Assembly: GCF_025399195.1 (NCBI RefSeq)
Contig: NW_026252102.1
Span: 124,001 to 188,000 of the forward strand
Reading direction: 5' to 3'
Origin: Umbelopsis ramanniana AG
Lineage: Eukaryota; Mucoromycota; Umbelopsidomycetes; Umbelopsidales; Umbelopsidaceae
Length of the DNA stretch: 64,000 nucleotides
The translations under genes and the position numbers were made by a program. Under the pieces are notes generated by a model. That model had not been told where the DNA came from, made no database searches, and worked only from the letters and a program-made list of their open reading frames with translations. Of the stretch, positions 10,701 through 20,798 are shown piece after piece. Within the stretch, counting starts at the first letter, position 1; the number at the start of each line of letters is the position of its first letter.

Positions 10701-13700
10701 TCTTTTGCCAAGAGTAAAATTCGTGCAGATCCAGGAAATATGGGTTCAAACACAGAAATCACTAGACTGCGTCGCGCCTCTGATTCACTGTTGTCGCTGC
10801 CTTCTCTCTTGGTCAGTGAAGCAGAAACTGCAAGCCAAACGCCTCCGATCATTGCTCTAGACGATACACCACCTAGCATCAACCAAACCATTAATGGCCT
10901 TGGAATAACAGAGGTGGAGGAGAGACACAGAAGCATCGACGGATCGATCGAAATATATAGAGAGGCACTGGTGTCCATATCCCCTTTTGTTGTCATTCCA
11001 CCTCCATACCTATTGACCAAGATCAAAGAAGTCGAAGTGAAGATATTGGAGATGGAACATTTAATGGCTCAGGAAGAAGCAAAGCAAGACCATGTACTGA
11101 CACCTGGTAGTACTACTCCTGTCTGTGCGACGTTTGATCAAAAGCAAGAATTGAACCCCATAAGTCAAGCCATCGTCCATGTTGATTTTGGCACGTCCCC
11201 ACTTAAAGATGAGCTTGACCTGCTGCTGGATCAGCGTCATCAACTGACACGCGCTTGGTATGCATCTATGCCAGACATGTTTTCACATATGACTGCCTAC
11301 CATCACCAGCACTTGGTTGTCCTTTATTTTAACGTCTGTACAGCCACCACAGTACCTTGTCATGGACCAGAACCCCTGTTCTTCCAATATTACAACCAAA
11401 ACTCGGATATAACATTGGGTCACTATTTGGAGGATTTATGCGGTAACTCGCAAAGGATATGTAGCTCAAGTATGTGTGAGCGATCGGAAATGCTTCACTA
11501 CCGATCCTATGTTCACGGCCAAGCTCGTATCAATGTCATGATAGAGAAGTTTGAATGTCCACAACCAGGGATGAATGATATAATTCTCATGTGGAGCTAT
11601 TGTCAACGATGCAACAACCCTACGCCTGTTGTGCCAATGTCACAAAACACTTGGAATTATTCTTTCGGAAAGTTTTTGGAGCTCTCCCTGTATCAAGCCG
11701 ACGTCCAGTGTCGCGCAGATATTTGCCCTCACGACATTGCTAGGGACCATGTAAGATATTTTGGGTTCAAAGACTTGGCCGTCCGATTTCAATATGATGA
11801 AATCGACCTACTAGAGGTTGCAGCACCACCCATGAAGCTTGTGATGTTCACCAAGGTTCACTCGAACTTGCGAGAAGATCAATACCAAACATATCGTACG
11901 AAAATAGTGGCATTTTACCAGTCCATTATTGAGAGAAACAAGCATTTTAGCATGGACATTTTGGATCCCATCAAAGTGGATGCTGCCAAGAAAGAACTGT
12001 CAGAAATGTCGGAAAATGCTGCAGCAGAAAAGAAGGCCATGCTTCAAGCATTACAATCGGTTTATGCAACAACTTATTCTACAGATATCCTCAGCTTAAA
12101 CCAAATTGTTTTTCATTTGTTCAGAAGCGCTTCTGCTTGGGATCAAGCATACTCTTTTCTTTTACGGAAGTACCTACCTCAGGACACAGATATTGGGAAG
12201 ATTGCTAGCTCTGGCTTGAGGAAACTTTTACCTAGCGACAAGGTGATTGACATTGATGCCCGAGCTGAACGGGCCATAGACACCGGTGATCTACCTGTTC
12301 TAGATGTTGGGCTGGATAGTTTGCCATTGAGTATTGCATCCGACGCTCACTTTACTTATACGAATGAAGACAATCATATCAACGTCATACCAGCACTTGG
12401 TACTTCTCCACCTGAACAACAAGTGAGTGACAGTCAGGATAATATCGTACTTCCATCACGACTAGCGCGCAGGTTATCCATTGAGTTCATTCGAACTGAA
12501 AACGAGAGAGCAGTGGCGGAGGAAAAACAGTCAAAGATGATCGAGTCGTCGTTGCCGCTCATTGATCCAATGCCTTCTAGTATTATGGCACGACGACAAG
12601 CCAAAGGAATGCCAAAACGGCCGGCCCAGCTGACCGACTGGAAAAGCAGGCCCTCCTCTATACCAAGCTTTTTGACACTTACAGAGCATGGGATTGGAAG
12701 CTCGATTCGAAGAAAGGAACATCCGATTTTCTCAGTTTTACAGGATTCTTCCATCCTAGTCAATACTCCACCGGACGTCAATTCACCAGGTCAAATGGCC
12801 AGCAACCATCAGGCTACTGGTGAAGTGATGAAGCAATATCGGGAAATCGGCCACCGAAGCGATGGCATATCTAGGCCACCTTATTCATATTTGCCACGGT
12901 ATGCAGATCAACTCAATAAAGGCTCCATACGAGATATGACGAAAGTAACTGCAAGCAGACGTAAATGGGGGCCTAAACTGGAGCGTTCTCGAACATCCAT
13001 TCAAGTCTACGATACGGCCAACGACCTCGTACAAGAAGACGTTGAACAAGAATTTGGTGAAGACCCGGTTAACTGTAATTCATTTGGAAATTCTGGCGAT
13101 GGTGCCACCGTCTCACCCAGATTGGGTAAGATTGACCCTTTGCTTTCCAATCGTCTTTTAGCAGCATCTCAATATCGCCAGGTGGAACCAAGGACAGATT
13201 ATTTTGACAACGCTAGGATCCGTGATGGCGATAGAGTTGTCAAGACGCCAGACTCACCAAATAGCATCACCAACTTTTCTCTAGACTCTGCTTCAACTGA
13301 TCAGCAACTTGGCAATCATAGCGACCACCAGGCTCCATTATCATCATCTCCCACTCTCGCACCCCCAAAAGAGAATAGCAACAGCGATGTTCCCCTCTTG
13401 GCTCTCACTTCTAGTGGGTCCAGCTCGCCTAGTTTGCTGAAGCAGCAACAAATCTCATCCTTACTCGATGATCATCCGGCGGCCGGTGGATCGGATCAAA
13501 CCACGTTCATGAGGGCTTTATCAAGCGCTCTTGCTGAAATTACCTTTTCAAAGTTACCGCCACTGGAATACCCTTTGTAAGTTCGTAAACGTCATTGGTG
13601 CTAATATCGAACGGGATTTTAACGCGTAATATAGTACACAAACAGACCATATTTTTCCGGATTCTCTGGTGATTGTCAAGGAAGATGTCCCAAGTACTAT

Positions 13701-15235
13701 CATTGCATACACCCTGAGTTGTGAGGATTATCTGGAGAAGTTACACACCATCCATGAAAGTCATGATGAGCAAAGTCAGGCGAGCAACGTACCCGATTCT
13801 TTACAACAGCAAGCAGCAGACGGCTTAGAGTTAGCTCCCACCCAAGAAAATACATACGCCTCATCGCATGCATCTGGCATGGAGAAAACCTTGTTAAGCG
13901 ACACTGGCACCCATATGCGATACCGTAAGCTAAATTTTTATGACACTGCCTATTCAAAGATGAAATAGCTGATGATGGGGTGTGAAATAGAATTTTCAGA
14001 TGGCTCAACCCGCTTTTTTTGCAAGGTGTTCTTTTCAGAACAATTTGAGGCTCTTCGACAAAACTGTGGCTTCAGTGAAAAGTACATCACCTCATTAGCT
14101 AGTAGCGTTGAATGGGACTCCTCGGGGGGCAAATCAGGCTCGGCATTTCTAAAAACGACGGGTAGGGCAAAAAAACACACTTCTGGCGGGTAAAAAACGA
14201 GCCCTTTACTAACTGACGATTGAACAGATGATCGGTTCTTGATAAAACAAATGTCACGATACGAAATGGATGCGTTCCTTCGGTTTGCTCCGGCGTACTT
14301 CCAATATATGTCCAGGGCGTTCTTTCACGAGGTATGTTTCACTTGGATATGATGTAGAGTCATGACCCAGGGAACTTATTTGAACCTAATTTTGGTGTGC
14401 AGCTACCCACTGTATTAGCCAAGATCTTTGGTTTCTACAGTATTGGGTTCAAAAATGCCGCCACTGGCAAGTCAATGCGGATGGATGTCCTGATCATGGA
14501 AAATTTGTTCTATCAGCGCAACGTTAAAAAGGCAAGTCCCCTCTCAAAGAGGTGTACTAAAACGGAATTGCCGAGGGACCCCATTAAAAAAAAAAGAAAT
14601 GCTAATATGTTCCCATCATTTAGATTTTTGATCTGAAAGGATCCATGCGCAATCGGCATGTGCAGTCTACTGGCAAAGATAACGAAGTTCTTCTGGATGA
14701 AAACTTGGTTGAATGTGTGTACCCATGACATTAAGTCCCCCATGAAGCTTTATTGACTGACTTCTTCCATCCACCTAGTCATCTATCAATCACCCCTTTT
14801 TATCCGGTCACACGCCAAGGAAACGCTTCGAGCATCTCTACATAACGATACGCTGTTTCTCTATAAACTAGACGTCATGGACTACTCTCTGCTAGTGGGC
14901 ATTGATGAGGAGCAGCAGGAGTTGGTGGTGGGCATCGTAGGTAAGTACATCTCTTAGCCGCTCCCCGGTGATAAGGCTGTGTATATAACAAGGTCGTGAC
15001 CGATTTTCACCCTATTTTAGATTTTATGAGAACTTTTACTTGGGACAAAAAGTTGGAAAGCTGGGTGAAAGAATCAGGTATTTTGGGTGGCGGAGGTAAG
15101 GAACCGACGATCGTTTCGCCCAAGACCTACCGCATACGGTTTCGAGAGGCCATGGAACGCTATTTCCTCATGGTACCTGATTTTTGGGCATCCGTGGAAC
15201 ATAGTACAATCGGCCAACAACATCACCATCAATAG
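7797..15235 (+). CDS. FAB1: 1-phosphatidylinositol-3-phosphate 5-kinase Fab1/PIKfyve
   Basis: Makes PI(3,5)P2 on endosome and vacuole membranes. Nine exons (7797-8658, 8719-13576, 13635-13924, 13991-14161, 14228-14331, 14403-14531, 14624-14714, 14779-14940, 15021-15235) sum to 2293 aa. The FYVE zinc finger lies at about residues 265-330 ([21 protein letters not shown], the PI3P-binding RKHHCR motif). A CCT/TCP1-like domain spans about 700-950. A Cys-rich region contains [18 protein letters not shown], and the PIP kinase domain fills the last 290 residues ([23 protein letters not shown]). Long disordered Ser/Pro-rich linkers lie between. One exon of 4.86 kb carries most of the protein, while the kinase domain is cut into seven small exons. 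Intron 6 starts with GC rather than GT (14532). Confidence 0.97.
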
Positions 15236-15459
15236 AATCTTGGGCTGTAATATAGCATAAGGCACCGAACTGTACATATCGATGTTTGTATGTATGTGTG
15301 TATTTTTTTTTTTTTTTTGTTTTCGTACAGAAAAAAAAAAAAAGTTTGTAAAAAAAAAAGAGAAAATTGATCGAAAAATGGTACATGGAAGAAAGTGAGG
15401 ATGGTTGGTCTCTATACTACATTGAAAAGAAATGGGTTCTCTGGTCTATACCAGATATT

Positions 15460-15702
15460 TTAGCTATCGATTGAAGAGTGCATGTTGACTACAACATGCA
15501 AGTGCTCAAAATGATGAGTTGCAAAGTGGGCGTTGATCCATTTATGCACGAAGCATCCGTTGATACGGACGAGAAGCCGTTCAGTACAGATTGGACACTT
15601 GCGAAAATGATATCGACCACTAAACTCTTGCTCGGAAGACATCTGTTGTTTCGATTTCTCGAAGATGGCCAGGTGGTTGGTTGGACGGACGACGGTAAAC
15701 AT
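15460..15702 (-). CDS. Possible small protein with a C2H2-like zinc motif
   Basis: An uninterrupted 80-codon frame from a real ATG (15702), with codon-like third-position variety. Its centre reads KCPICTERLLVRINGCFVHK and continues to a WINAH segment, giving spacing C-x2-C-x13-H-x5-H, which could bind zinc. The N-terminus (MFTVVRPTNHLAIFEKS) has no signal peptide. The plus strand is also open here over 87 codons, so the strand is not proven. No family match is recognised, and the FAB1 3' end and homopolymer tracts near 15301-15358 lie just downstream. It may be a true orphan gene or a gene remnant. Confidence 0.35.
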   Translation of the reverse strand: MFTVVRPTNHLAIFEKSKQQMSSEQEFSGRYHFRKCPICTERLLVRINGCFVHKWINAHFATHHFEHLHVVVNMHSSIDS

Positions 15703-15915
15703 CAGGTAGGTAGGATTACTATTTTTTTCTGGCTGTGTTAAATAACAGAGTATACGTGAGGAGCCTCAGTTACATTGAGCAGGAGTGGAAAGGTCTACGT
15801 GGGAACTGCAAAAAGATGCACCTTTTACTGGGCTCTTATATACTTTGGACGTTTGTGTGTCATGGGAACTGGAGACAAATATTGCCTTTTCCTTCTCACC
15901 TTTTTTTTTTTTTTT

Positions 15916-16455
15916 TTACTTGCCCTTGCCCAATGCGTTGTGTAAACCTCGCTCTACTCTATTTTGTCCGTTCCACTTTACTCCAATGTCCAAGGCATCG
16001 AAGAATTCTTTCTCTTCCCATCCTTTCTTACCACCATTGCCTTCAGAATCCCTACATCTCATTTCACTCGCCTTCCCTATCTTGGAATTGTTTGTGTCTT
16101 GGATGGCGTAGGTTATTCCCAAGTGGTGTTACAGCGTTGCACAATCTGCAAATCCCCATGACCACTTGGAGCTTTTACTTCACCCTTTTTTTAGTGTTCA
16201 CCCTCGAGAAGCTCTGTCATTCGCCAAGGCCAACTTCTTGTTTTGGTAGGATACACAACTTGTGCTGAGGTCCAAGCAGAATGCTGGTGTTCAAAATACT
16301 TGTTTGGAGTGTGGTCAACTTTCACAGTGTATAGGAAACCCACGCGCGGAAAACATACCATGGAGCTGTTGGTCATGATGTTGGCCAGTTTTCCAAAGGA
16401 AAAACCTATAGGCTGCCTTAGAGCCCAACATCTTTTCGGTGGGACAAGTTTTCAT
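15916..16455 (-). CDS. Tentative three-exon orphan protein with Cys/His-rich N-terminus
   Basis: Exons 16455-16359, 16318-16202 and 16097-15916 join in frame to 131 aa. The start is MKTCPTEKMLGSKAAYRFFLWK, followed by His-rich segments (TGQHHDQQLH, KYFEHQHSAW) and RSWPWRMTELLE. The C-terminus is charged, ending RGLHNALGKGK. The open frame continues upstream of the chosen ATG to about 16538 with more cysteines (ALCQYRISSFCATFYVT), so an upstream exon is possible. The Cys/His pattern recalls zinc-binding domains of FLYWCH/FAR1 type, which occur in Mutator-like transposases and relatives, but this is only a resemblance. Both acceptors are AAG, and the first intron would be only 40 nt, so the model is weak. 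Confidence 0.3.
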
Positions 16456-17694
16456 GGTGACGTAGAATGTTGCGCAAAAGGACGAAATGCGATATTGACA
16501 AAGTGCTGCCTTTCGTTGAACGTAGACACTGTTGCAGGATCATTAGAGTGCACGTACTGACAATGTATGATCGAACGCTGTAAAAAACTACGCGGACTTA
16601 GGAAACGCTTTCACGCCTCATCAACCAAAATACAAGGAATTAATTAGTCTGTTCTTGATGAATAGCTAAACCTCTAGCGGGGTTACAGTCCGATACCTTG
16701 TTGATGCTTATGATGAAATGTTATTGGGGCTACCATAAAACTATTACAATGTGGCTAACACTGGACGATAAGCTTATTTGCTAGCAAAAAGTGACTTTTA
16801 ATCTCTGGCAAACCACGTAGAAAAAGAACAACATTTTCTGTTCCTTGCCAAAAGAAGGATCCAACCTATTACAGAACACATAAAAAAACGTAATGTTATT
16901 TGGCAGCGTCTCTCAATGGAACCTGCTGACATCCAGAGATAGGAGGGTGCGATCTATCGGATGCTCAATAGCAAGTCAGAGATATATCCTATGATCAACG
17001 ACCTGCCTCTATGATATCTGTTAACGTGCTTGATCAGCACCTCGCATTTTCCTACGCTTTATCTCTGCATAAAGCCACGTTTAAGCCTGTGACAAATTTG
17101 TGGTGGTTTTCTTGAGAAGTAGAATCTTGATTTTACGACGATTTACTCGCTATGAGCTTCCGTAATCCAAAAAGTTTGTTCGCATTCTGAAGAATCCATT
17201 TCATTTGGTGATCCAATGTTTATATCGCTCAGATGACTACTTACTTCCTTGGAGTACACGTATTCGTCAGCCAGTCAATTTTGACATAAATTTTTTGTTT
17301 CACATCGCCTTAGCCCATTGATCCAAAATAATTATAGACGGAATTTTGTAATTGTTTGTCTAGGGTTTCACTATGAAAAACCAGAATACCCCCCTTCTCA
17401 GTGTTCGTGTCATATTTGTGAACGACTGTCATACAAGACACAAGCTAATATTGGAATACATTGCAGTTCGTAGCATGTTATATGACGACTTCATATATCG
17501 GTAAAATAAACCACATTATGATGAAATAGTTAGCTGCTCTACGCAACCGAAACTATCGATCGATGCCTCCAATTTTGGGTTCCGTATTTGGGATGAAATC
17601 GAAACCCAGAAAATACAAAATGTTTGCTAAGAGCTGAACGAACAATCGACGCTTAACCCGGGGCATTCAATTTTTTTTTCTTTTGGCTTTGTCA
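16456..17694. other. Gene-poor 1.2 kb interval upstream of UVDE
   Basis: AT-rich and stop-dense in all frames beyond about 16560. No tRNA-like boxes, terminal repeats or protein motifs were recognised. A T-run (about 17671-17679) lies 16-24 bp before the UVDE start and probably belongs to its promoter. Confidence 0.5.
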
Positions 17695-19954
17695 ATGAAA
17701 TCAGCATCTTTCGGAACAGCTGTTAGCCAGAAAGCCCGGCCGTTCAAAGGAAGATTAGGTTACGCATGCCTTAACACTATTCTCAGAACACAAAAACCTC
17801 CCGTCTTTTGTTCACGGACCTGTCGATTAGGTAAGTTTTCCATTGGTGTGCGACGATGAGAAGCACTTTAAGTCTGACGGAATGAATGCTTGTGAAGACA
17901 CTTTGAAACAGAAAGGCTTAGAGTATGCTAAGGAATTGGCATTACAGGTAAACAAGTAATCTTATCGTCTCATTGACTATTCATGAGAAAATAACCCTTC
18001 ACACTCTTTGTTGACTACAGAATATCAGCGATCTTAAGACACTGATTGAGTGGAATGAAGGTGGGTTGATGTAAAGAAACAACATAGGTCAAATATGGAA
18101 AACAGCCTTGAATTAACGCTTCTTCCATTTGCAGCAAACCATATTAAATTCATGCGGATATCCAGCGATGTGTTCCCGCTAGCAAGCCATGATAAAGTCG
18201 GGTACATATATACAAATACGATTAGTTTGGAGCAAATAAGTTATTGTTAGCTTACTAACGGGATCCCTTTTAGATACTCTATCGACTTTGCTAGCAAGGA
18301 ATTGGCGGAAATAGGGAAGCTTCGGGAGAAATATGATCATCGACTGGTAAGTAGCTCAATCTTTCTTTCCTGGAAACGAGGACATTACATGGATGTTGAC
18401 TTATATACCATAGACTATGCATCCTGGGCAATACAATCAGCTAGCATCACCAAACAAGGATGTCGTCAGACGAACGATAGTAGATTTGCAACGTATGTGA
18501 TGGGTTTCGTCAGCATCGATGTTTTCGTCGTTTCTTAACCCATTTGTCAATGCGTGATAACAGATCATGCCAACATGTTGAATCTAATGAAGCTACCACC
18601 AGACTCTATCATGATTATGTAATTATCTGTGGTTTTGTAACAAGTTCTTTTTGCAAGCGCGATAATTTGACCATTTTTCTCATAGACACATGGGTGGTAC
18701 CTATGGTGACAAAGAGGCTGCGCTGCAGGTATGTTTTTGTGGCGATATCAGAACGTGAGGGTTGTTACTAATAGTGAAAACAGAGGTTTAGGGAAAACTA
18801 CAAAACGCTTCCGCAAGATATCAAAGATCGGTTGGTTTTAGAGAACGATGAGATATGCTATTCTGTAGCCGACCTACTTCCCATCTGTCAAGAATTGAGT
18901 ATCCCATTGGTACTGGACTGGTAAGTCTTGAATTTTAAGAGAAGTAAATATTATGTGTGCTAACAAAAGATAAATAGGCATCACCACAGGTAGATATTCG
19001 TAACGAATGTAAGGAAAGTGGCATTCAAAATATTGACTAGAAAGAATTCCATGAAAATTAGCATCAACACAGGTGGTATCGAAAATCTAGTGGACCTGTT
19101 ACCAGCCATCAACGAAACCTGGACTAGAAAAGGCTTGCGCCCCAAAGTAAGTGGATGTAATTGGAAGTTGGAACTGGCTCGTAGCACTAAACAAATTGAC
19201 AATAAAGCAACACTACTCGGAATCCCGGAAGGGTGCGGTTACACCTATGGAGCGTCGTGCACATTCTGATCGGTGAGTATCTTTGAATGATTATTCCTGC
19301 ATGAGAACTATGAGACTGATGCTTTCGTCCATTGCAGTGTCAAGGTTTGTTTATACCTCCCTGAATATACTAGACCACTCACTTGTTAAAACTAACTTAT
19401 TTTAGACCCTCCCGCCTTGTGAGCCAGATACAGATCTTATGATTGAAGCAAAGGACAAAGGTATTGTTTACTACGGTGGCAAAAATGGCAAAGGCGATTT
19501 CTCAATTTTCATTCTAGAGCAAGCGGTTTTCTTCCTGTACAAACTTTATGACCTATTTCCTGTCAACCAGGATGTTTACTATGAAAATAAGCAAGGGGAA
19601 ACGAAGCATACAAAGAGGAGCAAAAAAGGTCAAGCACAAGTGAAAGCGGAAGTCAGCGTAGAGGCTACCGTTATGGAAGAAGGAAGTATCCTCAAGGAGG
19701 ATATAAAGAAGAAGGCGACCACTATTGTAAATACCAATGAAGACAGCGTACTTGATCGTAAACAGGCTAAGCGCGTTAAACGCGCGAAAGTCGATGTCCA
19801 TACCAAAGCGAAGGATGATGTGTTAGCACCGGTCAACGGCAACGACGCTCAAAGTGTCAAACGTAAGAAAGGGTCGAAAAAGGCAACAGCTTCAGGGACG
19901 GCAGCGCAATCGGCACTTCGACGTTCGAATAGAATTACCAGTAAATCACTTTGA
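17695..19954 (+). CDS. UVE1: UV-damage endonuclease (UVDE/Uve1), 15 exons
   Basis: UVDE cuts 5' to UV photoproducts and other lesions, starting alternative excision repair in nucleus or mitochondria. Exons 17695-17830, 17898-17947, 18021-18060, 18135-18201, 18274-18346, 18414-18492, 18564-18618, 18686-18728, 18784-18920, 18978-18989, 19062-19146, 19208-19272, 19338-19344, 19406-19460 and 19518-19954 give 446 aa. Family motifs in order are RLGYACLNTILR, MRISSDVFPLASH, TMHPGQYNQLASPNK, HMGGTYGDKEAAL, LVLENDEICYS, PLVLDWHHH, HYSESRKGA, RRAHSD and DLMIEAKDKEQAV. The metal-binding His and Glu residues are in place. The C-terminal tail is Lys-rich (KQAKRVKRAKV), as for a nuclear localisation signal. 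Two exons are only 12 and 7 nt. The last intron is 57 nt and stop-free. The family's usual long N-terminal extension is absent. Confidence 0.93.
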
Positions 19955-20014
19955 ACATAGGCATCATAAAGCTAGATATTAAATCGAGAGTTTTGTTCGT
20001 ATGCCCATTGTTAG

Positions 20015-20636
20015 ATGTGCCCGGTGTTGACCGATGCATTGCACGCGTTTTGGCGTGACTTTAAAAAAAAGTTTGAATTTTACCTGTCGCCGCTCTCTGC
20101 GTCAGAAAAGCTTCGTTGTTTCATAGACATAATGCCAAACGCTGATTCCTTAGTGCTGCCTTCTGAAATATACCAAAGGTCAAGCACAGCATTAGAGACA
20201 CTAGGTCAACTGTGGAATACCTCGACGGACGTCATAAAAGCGATAACCGATGTTACAGCTAGCACATTGCGATCAGAGCCAGATTATCAAACCGTCCAAG
20301 CGATCAAGAAGAAGCACGACCAAGTTCTCAATTCCCTGAAATCCGAACTCAAATGGATAGAAGACAATCAGAAACAACTGGACTTCTCGAAATCCGATGA
20401 CAGCGAGAAGCAACTTCGCATAGCGGCTCTAGAACAGGAACAACAGGAGCTTAGAGCGGTAAGTCAACCATGTGCCGTACGATCATGATCGCACCAGCCC
20501 CGTAGCTAACTCAATCTTCTTACAGGAATCACAAAAGCTTACAGCAAAAGTGAGACAGCTTTTAGAACAATCATACACACTGCAGCATCACCTAGGACTA
20601 CTATTAACTTCTTCCGAGGATCTTTCCTCCGACTAA
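20015..20636 (+). CDS. Coiled-coil protein of unknown function
   Basis: Two exons (20015-20458 and 20526-20636) give 184 aa. I do not recognise the family. The first 50 residues (MCPVLTDALHAFWRDFKKKF) look helical and aromatic-rich. Residues from about 95 to 175 are a likely coiled coil (AIKKKHDQVLNSLKSELKW, then EKQLRIAALEQEQQELRA), and the tail is acidic (SSEDLSSD). There is no signal peptide or membrane helix. Its size and shape would suit a structural subunit of a larger complex such as a kinetochore, Mediator or vesicle-tether component, but nothing ties it to one. The ATG follows a TTAG, so an upstream exon cannot be excluded. It ends 162 bp from the convergent MCD4 gene. Confidence 0.7.
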
Positions 20637-20798
20637 TTCGCGCACCCACCACACGGCCATGGTAAAAATAAAAATCTGTATTATAGTTGGACATAAAATG
20701 TATATTGTTTGATAATGGATCTAATGTCTATCGTCTGGAAGTAATGTGGTTCAATGAGGTGTTGGTAGGATGTTTAGATATGTGTGGGCAGGCACATT

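Noticed and set aside
12434-12781. Long antisense frames within FAB1, MCD4, CSF1 and other large exons
   Set aside because: They are shadows of conserved coding sequence on the opposite strand, with Cys/Ser/Leu-rich composition and no family similarity.
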